A stretch of 64,000 nt of DNA from CAWGMT01 sp963823675 (GCA_963823675.1 CAWGMT010000013.1:682001-746000); one strand, 5' to 3'. Shown: positions 46,524 through 57,522, counted from the stretch's first letter. Notes: generated by a model from the sequence alone, not told the origin. Translations and numbers: made by a program.

Positions 46524-49175
46524 GAAGCCTGCTCCGCGGCGGCGCCGATCAGCCGTGCGTGCAGGCGCCTTAGAGCCGAAGCGGCCGATTCGAATTGAAG
46601 CGGCTCGCCCTGTCCCGGCTCGATCCACGCCGCGGCAAACGGCGAAAGGCTGGGCAGGCTTCGAAATCGGAACCGCGGTTTTTGTTTCAACCACGATGCG
46701 GCGGCCGGGGCGTCGAGCAGGTCGTTGAGGACCTCCCGGCGCGTTTCGCGGAGCAGGGGGTGGTCAGGACAGACGGTCTTGATCAGCGGGTAGAGGCGGG
46801 TGCTCGCCCAGTGCAGACCGCCGACGCGCACCCGGCGGCCGGGCTCGGGGTTGTCGAGGATCATCAGGGCCGTGGCGGCAACCTGCCGGAAGCGCCGCGC
46901 CAATAGCTGGCCCCGGTCCAGACCTTCCAGGACGTCTTCGTCGAGCCGCTCGAGGTCAAATAACGGAGCAATCGTGTGCGGACCGACTGGCGAAACCACG
47001 TCATCGGGAAGCCGGATCGACCAACCGAGGTCGGCGACGGCCAGTGAGAGATTGCGGCCGATCCGGCGGCCCAGCCGGGCCGCGGCGGCTCGCCCGAGTG
47101 CTTCACAAGCCGACCGGTGCAACGGGACATGAAAGCTGTAGACCAGCCCGTCTCCAGTCGGCGACGGCGATTCTTCGACGAGCATCGCGTCCGTCTCGGG
47201 AACCTCGCTCCATTGCACCTGGGCTTCGAATAGCTCGACCAGGACGTCGGCCGCTTGGATGTCAATATCGAAGCCTTTGGCGAGCCAAGCGCGTAGCACC
47301 TTTGGCCCGCGGGCGACCAGTTCCCATGCGGCATTGACGCGGAACTTGGCCAGCTCCCAGGCCAGCTCCGATGACAGCGTCTGGCGATCGCTGGTCCAGC
47401 GGGGCAGGCTCGGCTCGCCGGCGGTCGGCCGGGCGACCAGGATCGATCCCTCGAGCCGCCTGGCCTCGAGCGCGCGGCCGTCCAGGACAAACCGGTCGCC
47501 CGGCAGCAGGCGCTCGGCGTAGGAGGCTTCGAGCGTGCCGACCGCGACACCTCCCTCCAGCACGCGCACCGACTCTTCCGAGTGGATCGTGCCGACATTG
47601 CTCCAGAACCAGCGAGCGACGCGGCGGCTGCGCAAAGTAAACCGTCCGTCGTTCTGCCAGAGGCGCGCGGCCGTCCAGCGCGGCCCGGCCCCAGGCTCGG
47701 GCTCATAGGCAGCCCGCTGGCCCGGGCAGCTCGCCGGCCAGATAGTCGAGGCACGCATGGAAGTCGCTGCGCGACAGCTCGGCCATCGGGGCCGTCTTGC
47801 GGAAGAGCGCGAAGGCCGCGTCGGCTGATTGTTCGCCCGAGCACGCCATGCCGACGAGCTGCTGACAGACGACATCCAGCGGCGCTTCGATCATTCGCAG
47901 CGGCTCGATCCGCCCGGCCGTGGCCGCTCCGGCCGTGATGAGCGCGCCGGCGAGCTCGGCCGGCGTCGACGCCAGCAGGATCCCCCGCGAAGCCGCCCCG
48001 GGACGGTGGCCGGAGCGTCCGATCCTCTGAACACAGCGTGCCACGCTGCCGGGCAGCCCGACTTGCACCACCAGGTCGGCGGTCCCGATATCGACGCCCA
48101 ATTCCAGGCTCGTGCTGGTGATGACCGCGCGGAGCCTGCCTGATTTGAGTGCAGCCTCGGTCAACCGCCTCCGCTGCATGTCGAGCGCCGAGTGGTGAGC
48201 GGCCACGGCGCTTTCCGCCGCGGTTCGCGAGCCGTCATCCTTCCTCAGGTCATGCGTGAGCTTCTCGGCAAAGGCCCTGGTGTTGGCGAAAACCACGGTC
48301 GTGCGATGGCAGTCGATGACATCGTGAAGGAAGTGCATGAGGCGGCGGTAGCTCAGGCCGCGATGCGGCGCTTCGCCCGGCTCGATCAGGCTCGAGACGG
48401 CGATCTCGATCGGTGCGGCGCCGGCGCCCTGAGCGGCCTCGACGACGCGGCCGGTGCGGGAGGGCCCCAGCAGGAATCGCGCAATGACCTCGTGCGGCCG
48501 GCAGGTCGCCGAGAGCCCGATCCGCTGGGGGTCCCGCGTGGCGGCTGCCGCCAGCCGCTCGAGCGAGACCGCAAGGTCGGCCCCGCGCTTCGTCGGCACC
48601 AGGGCATGAACCTCATCCACCACGATATGCTCGACGCCGCGCCAGTGGTCGAGCCAGCTTTCCTGGCTCAGCAAGAGCGAGAGGCTCTCGGGCGTCGTGA
48701 TGAGCACGTGCGGCGGCTGGAGGCGCACCTTGCGGCGGTCGTGGGGCGATGTGTCGCCGGTGCGCACTCCAACCCGAACCGGGCTTCGCTCGTAATTCAA
48801 CCGGCGCCGAATCTCTTCGAGAGGCCCTTTCAGGTTATGTTCGACGTCGTAGCTCAAGCTGCGCAAAGGAGAGACATAAACGCAACGCAGACCCGGCGTG
48901 AGGGTTCCCGCCTCGTGCTCGCGGAATAACTGGTCGAGGATTGCCAGGAATGCCGCCAGGGTCTTGCCGGTGCCGGTAGGCGAGATCAAGAGCACGTGCT
49001 CGCCGACGGCGATCGATGGCCAGGCCCGCTCTTGCGCCGGCGTTGGGCCTTCGGCAAAAGCAGTCGTGAACCAGTCGCGCACCGGGCCCGAAAGCAGCGC
49101 CAGCGCCTGGTTCGATTCGATCTTGGTGTGTATCGGTTGCATCCGAGCGGTATCAAAGCGTCCTTGTTCCGTCAA
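46520..49175 (-). CDS. Ligase-associated Lhr-type DEXH-box helicase (one frameshift)
   Basis: SF2 helicase of about 885 residues. It starts at ATG 49175; the first frame has motif I SPTGTGKT, DEVH box (HIVVDEVHALVP), GLSAT (motif III) and QRIGRSGHR (motif VI). It shifts near 47705-47720 after LDYLAGELPG. The continuing frame (YEPEPGAGPRW...RRVARWFWSNVGTIHSEESVRV) is the Lhr-specific core C-terminal region with the beta-barrel and winged helix, ending at 46520. The stop overlaps the PdeM start. The pair is a known DNA-repair/processing module that acts in the cytoplasm. No nearby ligase is seen. The break lies in a GC-rich run and is probably a sequencing error. Confidence 0.88.
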
Positions 49176-49202
49176 CGAGCCGTTCCGGCCTCTTGAGCCG
49201 CA

Positions 49203-49361
49203 TCATAGCGTAACTCGCGCGGTTTGTCGCGGCCGAAAGGACTCAGTCAAGACCCGCTCGGGGACGACGACAGGCACCCCAGGTTCGTTGAGCACGTCAA
49301 GGAGCCCGACGTGAGTCAGGTAGATCAGCGGAGAGGCGTTCACGACGCGCCTGGAGATCAC
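49203..49361 (-). pseudogene. Truncated PIN-domain toxin (DUF3368-like), N-terminal 52 residues
   Basis: A frame starting at GTG 49361 encodes VVNASPLIYLTHVGLLDVL and GVPVVVPERVLTE, the N-terminal motif of DUF3368 PIN-domain nucleases (NASPLIxL with the first catalytic Asp position replaced by Asn). It stops at 49203 after 52 residues, whereas the family is about 150, so about two thirds are missing. It overlaps the UPF0175 gene and ends 28 bases before the helicase start. Confidence 0.65.
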
Positions 49362-49605
49362 GTTCGACCTCGTCTTTCAAATCCTTATCGTCGATCTGGA
49401 TCGCATCTACCTGGGCGCGGCCGAGGGCCTCGATAAACTCCCGTCGGCTCAAGCCCGCGATCTGGGCCCCTTTCCCCTGAGAAATCTCACCGCGCGAGTA
49501 CCAAAAGATCGCCGCCGCCAGACGCAGCTCCTGGACGAATTGCTCGGGGGAATCACTTAGGCCGTTAAATGCCCCTTCGGGTAGGTTTATCGTCACGGCA
49601 GCCAT
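49297..49605 (-). CDS. UPF0175 family antitoxin-like protein
   Basis: A 102-residue protein with start ATG 49605 after GGGAGG. The UPF0175 core is AAVTINLPEGAFNGLSDSPEQFVQELRLAAAIFWYSRGEISQGKGAQIAGLSRREFIEALG, including a helix-turn-helix-like LSRREFIEALG. Members are usually the antitoxin of a PIN-domain partner encoded just downstream, as here, although the partner is cut short. Probably no longer an active toxin-antitoxin pair, or the antitoxin has been kept for another use. Confidence 0.75.
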   Translation of the reverse strand: MAAVTINLPEGAFNGLSDSPEQFVQELRLAAAIFWYSRGEISQGKGAQIAGLSRREFIEALGRAQVDAIQIDDKDLKDEVERDLQARRERLSADLPDSRRAP

Positions 49606-49869
49606 CGCGTCCTCCCTCGGATTGCCGGGAATGAGGATTTCCAACACTCTCGTTAATTGTACAGTTCGTCAGACCACTTCAAAACAACCTGCGTTCGTGT
49701 CGGGCCATCAGGCGTGAAATGAAGGTAAGGGCAATCCATCCAGGTTCAGGCTGATGGCCAACTCCCAGCGGCTCACATCATGCGGTTCGCCCGTGACGGG
49801 CCCATCGCGCTTCGCTAAGCTGGATTTGCCATCCGCACTCGGTCCCCCAACAATCCGCCAGAGATCAGC

Positions 49870-52800
49870 ATGCGCAGCACGACATTCTCCCGTTCGGCCC
49901 TGATCCTTTTCGCCACACTGGCGCTACAGCCGGCCTTCGGTCAAAACTTCCCCCCGCCTCGGAATTCCGAGCCGGCTTCGACCGGCCCGATGCCGGCCGC
50001 CGAGGCCGCGCAGAGTTTTCGCGTCCCCGAGGGATTCAAGGTCACGGTTTTCGCCGCCGAGCCGGACGTGGAAAACCCGATTGCCATGGCCTGGGACCCG
50101 CGCGGGCGGCTCTGGATCGCCGAGAATTACACCTACGCCGAGCAGGCCCGCAAATTCGACCTCCGGCTCCGCGATCGCATTCTGGTTTTCGAAGACAACG
50201 ACGGCGACGGACACTTCGACCGCCGCAAGGTTTTTACCGACGACGTGCAGATGCTCGCCAGCGTCGAGATCGGCTTCGGCGGCGTATGGTTGTTATGCCC
50301 GCCCCGATTGTTATTCATCCCAGATCGAAATGGCGACGACATTCCCGACGGGCCAGCCGAAGCCGTGCTGGACGGCTTCTCAACCCCAGCCGAGAACTAC
50401 CACACGTTCGCCAACGGCCTGCGATGGGGCCCCGACGGCTGGCTCTATGGCCGCTGCGGAGCATCCTCGCCGGGCCAGATCGGCGCCCCCGGGACGCCCG
50501 CAACCCTGCGCGTGCCCGTCCGCGGCGGCCTCTGGCGCTATGACACGCGCCGCGAACGCTTTGAGGCCCTCGCCCACGGCACGACCAATCCGTGGGGCCA
50601 TGACTGGAACGCGCTGGGCGAGCTCTTCTTCGTCAATACGGTCAACGGCCACCTCTGGCACATGATCCCCGGCGCACACTTCGTTCGCCCCCACACGATC
50701 GATCCCAACCCGCGGGCGTATGCCCAGATCGACCAGCACGCCGACCACTGGCACTGGGACCATTCCCGGCCATTGATCCTCGGCGCCCAGGCGCCGGCGA
50801 TAGCTCGCGCGGTGGCGGCCACGCGCATTGCGGCGCCTCGATCTACCTGGCCGACCAGTGGCCTGCAAATTACCGGGGCCGGCTGCTGACCCTGAATTTC
50901 CACGGGCGGCGCGTGAATGTCGACCGACTCGAGCGAGCCGGCAGCGGCTACGCCGGCCGGCACGAGCCGGACTTCCTCGTTGCGGCGGATCCCTGGTTCC
51001 GGGGGATCGACCTGGGATACGGGCCCGACGGCGGCGTATTCGTGCTCGACTGGTGCGACACCGGCGATTGCCACGATCGCGACGGCGTCCACCGCACTTC
51101 GGGCCGGATCTACAAGGTCACTTACGGACCGCCCAAACCCGCGCCGGCCGGCGATCTGACGCGGCTCCCGGAAGGCGATCTGGTCGCCCTGCACCGGCAT
51201 CCGAACGAGTGGTTCGTCGCGCCAGGCTCGGTGCGTCCTGGCCGAACGGTCCGCCCGCAGCGAGCCCTTGGTCGAAGCGAAAAAAGAGCTTCGCGCCCTT
51301 TTTCTCAGGACCCGGACCCAGTGCGGAAGCTACGGGCGCTCTGGTCCCTCTCCAGTATCGGCGCCGCCGATGAATCATTCCTCCGCGGTCTTCTTGACCA
51401 CGAGCACGAATCCGTCCGCGCCTGGGCCATCCGCCTGCTGACCGATCACTTGCCGCTCGATAGCGTCTTCAGCCGCAGGATTGGACCGGACGTGGATCTG
51501 CCCGCTGACCTCCGGTTGAAGCTCACAACAATGGCTCGCGATGATCCGTCCGGACTGGTGCGACTGCGTCCTGGCCTCGACCTTGCAGCGGCTGCCGGTC
51601 CATCGCCGGCTGGCGCTAGCCGAAGCGCTCGTATCTCACGCCGAGGACGCCGCCGACCATAATCTGCCGGCCTTGATCTGGACGGGCTTGATTCCGGTCG
51701 CCGATGCCGATCCGGCCGCCCTCGCGTCGTTCGCGCCCGAGTGCCGGCAGCCCGAAGTGGTTCGCCTGATCGCGCGCCGCCTGGGGGAGGACATCGAGTC
51801 GCGGCCCGATCCCATCGATTCGTTGCTGGCTGCCGGCGCTCGCCAGTCCGAAGCGTTCCGGGCCCAGGCGGCCGAGGGGCTGCTCGCCGCCCTTGCCGGC
51901 TACCACAAGGCCAGAAAGCCCCAGTCGTGGGACGCTTTCCAGGCCACGTTCGCCGTGACGGCCGATCCCTGCGCTTCGTGCCGTTGTGCGCGAGTTGAAC
52001 GTGCTCTTCGGTGATGGACGTGCCCTGGAAGAAGTGAAGAGGCTGGCTCTGGATGAGAATGCGGAGATCGAAGCACGCACGACCGCGCTGCGGACCTTGA
52101 TCGCGAGCCGCCCGAGCGATCTGAGAACGATCTGCGAACGGCTCGTTCGCGTCCGCCATCTCAATGTCGCGGCCGTGCGCGGGCTCGTCCTGTTTGACGA
52201 CCCGGCAATCGGCCGGACGCTGGCCCGGAACTATCGTTCGTTCCATCCGACGGACCGGCCCGCGGTACTCGAAGCCTTGGTTTCCCGCCCGGCTTTCGCC
52301 CGGGCCCTGCTGGATCAACTGGCCGCCGGCAAGATCGCTCGCGGCGACCTCACGCCCTTCCATGCCCGGCAAATCTCAAGCTTGGGCGATCCGTCCCTGC
52401 GGCAGCAGCTTTCCGACGTCTGGGGCGAGCTTCGGGTCTCGCCCGCCGATCGCCGCGACCGGATCCGGCAGCTCAAAGGGAAGCTCGACGGACCGGGCCT
52501 CGCCAGGGCGGATCGCAGTCAGGGGCGCGTGATCTACGACCGGGTCTGCGGCACATGTCACAAGCTGCACGGCAATGGCGGCGAGATCGGACCCGACCTG
52601 ACCGGCTCGGGCCGCGATAACTTGGATTACTTGCTCGAGAACATCGTCGACCCGAGCGCCGCGGTCAGTGCCGACTACCGCATGGTCGTCGTGGCATTGA
52701 ACGACGGGCGCGTGCTCAACGGGCTGCTCGGGCGGCAGACCGATCGCACGGTCGCGCTCCAGACCCAGACCGAGGCGATTGTCGTCGAGCGATCCGAGAT

Positions 52801-52960
52801 CGCGAGCTTTCGGCCGTCGCCGTCGTCACTCATGCCCGACGGCCTGCTGGACACCTTGAGCGCCACCGAGATCCGCGACCTGATCGCGTACCTTTCGCAG
52901 CCAACGCAAGCACCCTTGCCGGGCGGGCGTGGCGAAGGCACTCGCAAGCTGGCGCGGTGA
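49870..52960 (+). CDS. Large dehydrogenase/HEAT/cytochrome c protein of PVC type (five frameshifts)
   Basis: About 1030 residues in five frames. The first frame runs from ATG 49870 (signal LILFATLALQPAFG) with an FRVPEGFKVTVFAAEPDVENPIAMAWDPRGRLWIAENYTY beta-propeller (membrane-bound dehydrogenase-like). Breaks occur near 50800, 51228, 51310, 51565 and 51985. HEAT-like helices follow (SVRAWAIRLLTDHLPL; ALAEALVSHAEDA), then a C-terminal cytochrome c domain with VCGTCHKLHG (CxxCH near 52548-52562) and a conserved ENIVDPSAAVSADY. Such three-part proteins are typical of planctomycetes and are thought to oxidise an extracellular or periplasmic substrate, passing electrons to the haem. The GxGGxI metal sites are not clearly identifiable; the reaction is unknown. 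Confidence 0.82.
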
Positions 52961-53063
52961 AACTCCTGAAATATGGACCGCCACCAGGATTTTGTCATAA
53001 TCAATAGTAGTCGAAATACGAGACATTGCGTTTCGCAAACCTCGGTCAGAAGGACTCGCACTC

Positions 53064-54303
53064 GTGCAGCAAAGATATCCCTGTGGCGGCCTTGATCGCC
53101 GCGCCTTCCTGCGCGCGGCGGCGGCGGTTCCCTTGATCCCGGCATTGCCGAGGTTGGCCGCGGCCGTGGAGCCGCAGACCGCCGGCAAGACGACTCATCA
53201 GGGCGGGGCGGGGCTGCCTGCCAGCAAGCTGGGCGCACCGGGGCTCTATTCCGGGCGCGTCGTCGAGGTGAGAAACCCGCGCATGATCGTCAACGGCAAG
53301 CGCGACTCGGCCGCGATCAAGGCCGCGATGGATCGCGGAATCCGGGAGCTCACCGGCGCCACCGAGTCCGTCGAAGGCTGGAAGCACTTCTTCGAGCCGG
53401 GCGACGTCGTCGGCATCAAGGTTGTGCCCAACGGCCAGCCCCACGCGCATTCGTCGTTCGAGATCGTCCTGGAGGTGATCGAGAAGCTCAAGGCCGCCGG
53501 CGTCAAGACCAACGATATCTTCGTTTACGATCGGTACCGCGGCGAGCTCATGGACGCCGGTTACCACAAGGTCCTGCCCGATGGCGTCCACTGGGGCGGG
53601 CTGGATCCCGTCTACAACCAGTTCCAACTGGATTTCCCCGAGTTTGCCCGTGACCCGGTCGCCGGCTTCGATCTCGACGCGTTCGTCTGGATGGACCTGG
53701 TTCCTTACGGCGACGACCCCAAGGACGAGCGCAAGTACCGCTCGCATCTCGGCAAGCTGGTGAGCCGGACGGTCAACAAGATCGTGGCCATCCCGGTCTT
53801 GAAGGATCACGGCTCGGCGGGCGTGACCGGGCGCTCTCAAGAACATGAGCCATGGCTCGGTGAACAACGTGGCCCGCTCTCACAGCAACACGTTTACCAA
53901 CGTTTGCAACCAGTTCATCCCGCAGGTCGTGAGCCACCCGATCATCCGTCAGAAGTTCGTCCTGCAAATCATGGACGGCATCCGCGGCGTTTACCACGGC
54001 GGTCCGTTCGCCCGCGAGAACGGCAAATGGACGTGGGAGCACAACGCGATCTTCTTCGCGACCGATCCGGTGGCCCTGGACCACGTCGAGTGGGACATCA
54101 TCGACGCGCAGCGTCTGAAGATGAAGCTGCCGCCGGTCGCCGCCTCCGGCGGCAAGGCACTCGATCCGCTGGGAATGGAAGGCTTCGACGTCCGCCAGCC
54201 CCAGCACATCGCCCTGGCCGGCGCGCTGGGCCTCGGCTACTTTGACCTGAAATCACCCAAGGGCCGGCGGTTCTCGATCCAGCACAGGGCCGTGGACGTC
54301 TGA
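53064..54303 (+). CDS. DUF362 domain protein, exported (one frameshift)
   Basis: About 412 residues; start GTG 53064 with a twin-arginine-type signal (LDRRAFLRAAAAVPLIPALPRLAAA). The DUF362 core is VVEVRNPRMIVNGKR...LKKAG-type helices (IVLEVIEKLKAAGVKTNDIFVYDRY), then KIVAIPVLKDH. A frame shift near 53828-53835 continues into LKNMSHGSVNNVARSH and the ending FATDPVALDHVEWDIIDAQR. DUF362 proteins are found with iron-sulfur or cofactor-binding partners, but the function is not known. A strong terminator follows at 54327. Confidence 0.82.
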
Positions 54304-54326
54304 CCGACTTCCACCTGGGAACAAGA

Positions 54327-54350
54327 ACGCCCCGGTGTGAGCCGGGGCGT
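54327..54350. terminator. Bidirectional terminator between DUF362 and PEP-CTERM genes
   Basis: Arms ACGCCCCGG (54327-54335) and CCGGGGCGT (54342-54350) with a 6-base loop, a 9-base GC-rich stem between two convergent gene ends. No T-run follows, so termination may need help. Confidence 0.7.
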
Positions 54351-54391
54351 CATTCGATCGATAACAGAGACGACGTTCACGGACGTCAACT

Positions 54392-55072
54392 TCAGTCCTT
54401 CTTGCGGCGACGCAGGCCCGATGCCAGGCCAAGCAATAGCACCGCTTGTGCCGCGCAGATCAGGGTCGCGGGCTCCGGCACGCTGTTGGGGGCGACCGTG
54501 ACCGAGCCTGTCGGTACCGGCGTCGTGGGATCCCCGGCCGCGAACGCCAGGGTTTCGCCGTTGGTCAGGAGGATACTTGTGGTGCCTTGGGCGTAGGTCT
54601 CATAGCCAGGACCGAAGGTCGTCGCGGCAGTCGGGTAGGTGACGTACGTGGGCGTCGCACCTACAAATAGCCCGCCAAAGAAATCGTTATCATTCGACAG
54701 GCTGATCAACCCGATGCCGACTATACCAAGTGGCAAGCCGTAACCTGTACCAACCGTGAGCACGCCGACCGAGCCGGCCGCGCTGGTGTACGTCCCATTC
54801 TCGGCGCCAGCGCCCGAGATCGTGATCGTCGCTGTCGTCGCGAAGACCTCCACACCGGTACCGTCCGGTGTCCCCTTTGTGTAGTCGAAGTCGGCTGTGA
54901 CCGTGAAGGTCGCGCCCGCCGAGATGGCGGTCCCACCCAATGTCGTGCCCGACGTGACCGGGCCCGAGAGATTTTCAACGAGCACGGTACCTGCCTCGAC
55001 TCGATTTGCGGCGGCAGCGACCAGAACGGTCGCCAAAGCTGCAATCACGAGGTTCCGGAGCGTTCGAAGCAT
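54392..55072 (-). CDS. PEP-CTERM exosortase-sorted protein
   Basis: A 226-residue protein with signal peptide (LRTLRNLVIAALATVLVAAAA; start ATG 55072) and the C-terminal sorting signal: VPEPATL, then a hydrophobic helix and the basic tail LRRRKKD. Exosortase recognises this signal and anchors the protein to the cell surface in connection with exopolysaccharide. The middle is a Gly/Thr-rich beta domain with GTPDGTGVEVFATTATITISGAGAENG and no recognisable enzyme motif. No exosortase is visible in the window. Similar singletons are typical in planctomycetes. Confidence 0.85.
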   Translation of the reverse strand: MLRTLRNLVIAALATVLVAAAANRVEAGTVLVENLSGPVTSGTTLGGTAISAGATFTVTADFDYTKGTPDGTGVEVFATTATITISGAGAENGTYTSAAGSVGVLTVGTGYGLPLGIVGIGLISLSNDNDFFGGLFVGATPTYVTYPTAATTFGPGYETYAQGTTSILLTNGETLAFAAGDPTTPVPTGSVTVAPNSVPEPATLICAAQAVLLLGLASGLRRRKKD

Positions 55073-55564
55073 ACGTTCTTCACCTTTCTGCGAAGTCGTT
55101 CTCTGCCTCAAGAAGACCCAGGTTTGTTCGACACGCGAAATTCGCGACGACCCCGTCAAGGCTCCCTCAAACTGGCGTGGCCGAACGTCATGCCGGCCAA
55201 GTGCAGGGTCTCGACTCCCAACAGACGATGGTCGGTTTTTTCCGGGACTGCAAGCCCCTCGTTCCGTTCGTATCAGATTACAACGAAATTGTCCGGTATT
55301 CCACCAAATTGGAACTGCCCGGTCAGCACGTCGCGGTGTCAGTGAAGACTTTTGTTCGCCATGGATAGCATGCGCGTGGCCGATCCTTGAGTTCGGATCC
55401 GTCCACAGGTTCAGATCCTTCTTAACGGTTTTGACCTGAAGGGTAAGACAAGTGTCGCCTTTCGCTCCGCGAAAGGACCATTCCCTTCGACTGCGCTTCG
55501 GGCCGGCTTTCGCGGTGCGAAAGGAGACATTACCGGGAAGTTAATTGCGTCCCGATTCCAACCG
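55073..55564. other. Intergenic region with repeat element
   Basis: About 490 bases upstream of the PEP-CTERM gene (promoter side) and downstream of the copper-monooxygenase-like gene. It holds the inverted repeat at 55453-55529. I find no gene in it. Confidence 0.45.
55453..55529. repeat. Inverted-repeat hairpin element (CCTTTCGC type)
   Basis: TGTCGCCTTTCGC at the left end pairs with GCGAAAGGAGACA at the right (12 of 13). Each end also contains its own mini-hairpin (CCTTTCGC-TCC-GCGAAAGG and CTTTCGC-GGT-GCGAAAG). This MITE/REP-like unit is 77 bases long. Confidence 0.65.
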
Positions 55565-57415
55565 TCACCTTCGGCCCGGAACGATCTCACAGTAATCGAT
55601 ATAACCGACCATCATCTCGTCGTCGGTTTGTTCGCCCCAGGTCACCGTGCGATACGGGTCGGGATTGCGGGGATTGGCGGCGGAGTTGTCGTAGCGCGCC
55701 TCGCAGTCGATTCGCGTTCCGCGGCGCATGACCTTCGGTTCGGCCAGACGATACACGGTCTGCCAGGCGAAGTCGTAGGCTGGCACGGACAGAAGAACTT
55801 CGGCACAGCCATCCGGGTGGCGGGCGGTAAAACAGAAGCTTTTGCCACGCATGTGCATGTGCGGTGCAAGACCGAGCAAATGGGCGTCACGGTCAAAGAC
55901 GAACGACTGGTGGACCGGGAAATCCTGGGCGCCTGGCGGGATGGCAAACCGCGTCTGGACGATCGCGTCGGTGAAGGCCTGAAGGCGGGGGGGCGACTTG
56001 GAGAGAATCAACCCCACCGACGACTGGTCGGCGACCTCGCGGCCGATGGGGGTGTAATGGACCTCGAAGATGAGGTCGGAGCCGGCCGGGATCCGCTTGG
56101 CGACATCGATCGGATAGACCTGCGCGGAATCGCCTGGAGCGTACGAAGCCAGGTGCGTGTTCAGGCTGTGGAACAGGTCGATCTCCCGCTGAGTGTGATC
56201 GTCGATGTAAACGACGAGGTGATGCACGACCGCGCGATTGCCAGGGCGCGCCTCGACCGCCTGCACCCAGACGTCCTCGGTGAAGCCGGTCGGCACCCGG
56301 AATCGCTGGTAGGGAAGGATCCCCTGCGCGCTGACTTGATAAGGTTGATTCATGCTAAAGACGTGGTCGGGGGTGCCAATTGTCCACATCGCTGGGGCTG
56401 CGGACGGCGCCTCGTTCGTGCCGGATGCCTCACCCGCGGGGGCGCCTTGTTCGACCCAGCCGAGGATCGCGGCACGTTCGCCGGCCGAGAGACTACGGTC
56501 GTTGGCAAAGCGTCCGAAGCGCGGGTCGGCGTGCCAGGGCGGCATGCGATAATCCTGCACGACCTCGCCGATCATGGCAGCGTGCGCCCGTGCTTGCTCG
56601 TAAGTCAAGAGTGAAAACGGGGCGACCTGGCCGGGACGATGGCAAGGTTGGCAGTGTGCGCGGAGGATCGGGGCGATTTGGCGAGCGTAGGTGACATCGC
56701 CGGCTTCGACCGGCGCCGGGCCGTCCCAACGGTTGCGGATGGCGATCAGCTCCGGCGCGGCGGGCCGGAGTTTGTTGCGCCGGGCGAGGACCAGGGCGGG
56801 ATCGACGCGGTCGATCAGGCAGCCGTCGGCCGGGGGGGACGAAAGAGACACCGCGCGGCCGCCGAGGACCGCTTCGAGGGCCTCTGCCAGGTACGAACGC
56901 GAGGGCCGCTCGCGTCGTGCTTGCAGGGTGTACTGATCGTCGATCGCTCCGTGGTAGCACAGCCGCGCGCGTCCGTCGAGGATCAAGACCTCGTTGGTGC
57001 GCAGGACCGCGGCCCGGTCCGCAAGCCGGTTCTCCGGGTCCTTGAGCACGGGGAATTCCAGGCCGAAGGCGCGAGCGTGCTCGGCAGCCTGAGCACTGGT
57101 CTCGTGCAGGTTGGAATTGATCGCCACGAATGCCACGCCCCGGCGCTCGTAGCGCCGGGACAGTTCGCCAAGACGGGGCATGTAGAGATCGCCAATCGGG
57201 CAATCGATTCCGGTGAAGACCAGCACCGTGGCCCGCCGGCCGAGGTAATTTCGCAGGGCAACGGGGCGATCGGCCGGGTCGCGGAGAGTCATTTCGGAAA
57301 GATACCGGCCGAGCCCATGCTCGAGCCGGACGCGCTTGGGCAGCGCCACGATCGCGATCAACAGAGCCAGGCCAGCGATCAGGATGGCCGCCCGGCGCAT
57401 TGCGCGTTTCGACAT
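55565..57415 (-). CDS. Redoxin, cytochrome c and copper-monooxygenase-like fusion protein
   Basis: A 616-residue protein, start ATG 57415. Order: membrane helix (AAILIAGLALLIAIVAL); a redoxin domain with DCPIGDLYMPRL where the C72-P replaces the usual CxxC; a haem site CQPCH at residue 255; then a copper-dependent monooxygenase-like region with VVHHLVVYID (H398-H399), H453 (EVHYTP) and PHMHMRG (H519, H521). These histidines match copper ligands of the ascorbate-dependent monooxygenase fold. Domain combinations like this occur in planctomycetes and acidobacteria and point to redox chemistry in the periplasm; the substrate is unknown. The frame is intact. Confidence 0.78.
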   Translation of the reverse strand: MSKRAMRRAAILIAGLALLIAIVALPKRVRLEHGLGRYLSEMTLRDPADRPVALRNYLGRRATVLVFTGIDCPIGDLYMPRLGELSRRYERRGVAFVAINSNLHETSAQAAEHARAFGLEFPVLKDPENRLADRAAVLRTNEVLILDGRARLCYHGAIDDQYTLQARRERPSRSYLAEALEAVLGGRAVSLSSPPADGCLIDRVDPALVLARRNKLRPAAPELIAIRNRWDGPAPVEAGDVTYARQIAPILRAHCQPCHRPGQVAPFSLLTYEQARAHAAMIGEVVQDYRMPPWHADPRFGRFANDRSLSAGERAAILGWVEQGAPAGEASGTNEAPSAAPAMWTIGTPDHVFSMNQPYQVSAQGILPYQRFRVPTGFTEDVWVQAVEARPGNRAVVHHLVVYIDDHTQREIDLFHSLNTHLASYAPGDSAQVYPIDVAKRIPAGSDLIFEVHYTPIGREVADQSSVGLILSKSPPRLQAFTDAIVQTRFAIPPGAQDFPVHQSFVFDRDAHLLGLAPHMHMRGKSFCFTARHPDGCAEVLLSVPAYDFAWQTVYRLAEPKVMRRGTRIDCEARYDNSAANPRNPDPYRTVTWGEQTDDEMMVGYIDYCEIVPGRR

Positions 57416-57460
57416 CCCGCACTGGCTCCTTCGGCGACCTGAATGGGGTTTCGTGATTCT

Positions 57461-57522
57461 GGGAGGGCGAGGCTCCGTCCAAGCCATGCAAACTACCGGC
57501 TCACACGGAGGTTCGCCCTCCC
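57461..57522. repeat. Intergenic inverted repeat between divergent genes
   Basis: GGGAGGGCGAGGCTCCG (57461-57477) matches the reverse complement of CGGAGGTTCGCCCTCCC (57506-57522) with two mismatches, separated by 28 bases. The spacing allows a hairpin. It lies between the divergent starts at 57415 and 57847, in the promoter region. The remaining part of 57416-57846 shows no gene. Confidence 0.6.
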
